Of a stretch of 32,807 bases of DNA, positions 32,596-32,807 are shown one piece after another. The stretch's first letter is position 1; each line of letters opens with the position of its first letter. The position numbers were made by a program, and so were the translations under genes. A model generated the notes under the pieces. It was not told the DNA's origin and made no database searches. It was given only the letters and a program-made list of their open reading frames with translations. Source of the DNA: a virus; IMG/VR virus record IMGVR_UViG_3300050821_006736, positions 1 through 32,807 of that record. The stretch is one strand, 5' to 3'.

Positions 32596-32807
32596 CAGAA
32601 GGTCAGCGTGTAGCTCGCCGAACCGGTCAGCGGCGTGGGCGAGGTGGTGTCGACCACATCGATGGTGAACGGATAGGTTCCGCTCGTGGTCGGCGTGCCG
32701 GAAAGATCGCCGGCAGACGACAGAGAGAGACCGGGCGGCAGAACGTCGCCGGACGCGAGGCTGAACGTGTAGCTGCCATCGCCGCCGGTAGCCGACAGTT
32801 GCTCGCT
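32595..32807 (-). CDS. Structural protein with Ig-like domain, N-terminus beyond window
   Basis: The last 70 residues are visible. They include YTFSLASGDVLPPGLSLSSA and DLSGTPTTSGTYPFTIDVVD, the repeat-like pattern of the putative Ig/He_PIG family, found in phage tail or capsid decoration proteins and adhesins. The N-terminus is outside the window. Confidence 0.75.
   Translation of the reverse strand, partial: SEQLSATGGDGSYTFSLASGDVLPPGLSLSSAGDLSGTPTTSGTYPFTIDVVDTTSPTPLTGSASYTLTF

Noticed and set aside
1-32807. CRISPR array, integrase or insertion sequence
   Set aside because: No regularly spaced direct repeats, no tyrosine/serine recombinase or transposase motifs, and no insertion-sequence ends were seen.

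Overview
The window is part of a double-stranded DNA tailed-phage (or prophage) genome. The evidence is a head-and-packaging module (scaffold-like protein, portal, large terminase), a recombination pair (YqaJ/lambda-type exonuclease and a partner protein), a RepA-like ATPase, several small HTH regulators, a beta-helix tail-spike-like protein and dozens of tiny genes packed with ATGA, GTGA, TTGA or TGATG overlaps. Homologues of GcrA, DnaA domain IV and GapR (DUF2312), plus the high GC content, point to an alphaproteobacterial host. The species cannot be named from the sequence. No integrase, tRNA, CRISPR array or insertion sequence was seen.

Layout. (1) 1-14,999 reads leftward: a small-gene early block begins at about 14,999 and runs into GcrA-like, DnaA-like, small-terminase-like, large terminase, a methyltransferase, small proteins, portal and scaffold. 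(2) 14,966-15,583 is a palindrome-rich non-coding hub between divergent operons, a candidate origin or switch. (3) 15,535-24,386 reads rightward: cytosine-methyltransferase-like protein, many small proteins, GapR-like protein and the beta-helix protein between two related terminators. A leftward cassette (RepA-like ATPase and Cro-like HTH, 19,657-21,026) interrupts it. (4) 24,486-26,187 reads leftward: XRE-like regulator, adenine methyltransferase, VRR-NUC nuclease and a membrane protein. (5) 26,231-31,140 reads rightward: RHH regulator, exonuclease, DEDDh exonuclease, partner protein, secreted or lipoprotein genes, Lar-like and ASCH-like proteins. (6) 31,121-32,807 reads leftward: a coiled-coil membrane protein and the end of an Ig-like structural protein.

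The main result is three different inteins in three phage proteins. The portal carries a class 3 intein (Pro at position 1, full W-C-T signature) with a two-motif LAGLIDADG endonuclease. The large terminase carries a Cys1 intein that interrupts the nuclease motif HDW/SSHGSD, and an intact HNH endonuclease is encoded inside that intein in the -1 reading frame. A small coiled-coil membrane protein carries a third intein with a single-motif LAGLIDADG endonuclease.

The second result is a phage promoter system. At least ten sites of the form TTGnnn/TTTCCn-N16-18-TAnnnn (usually preceded by CG) were found. Six place the -10 only 5-7 nt before an ATG with no ribosome-binding site, which predicts leaderless mRNAs. 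Four rightward promoters share an exact ACGC-N6-GCGT palindrome overlapping the -10.
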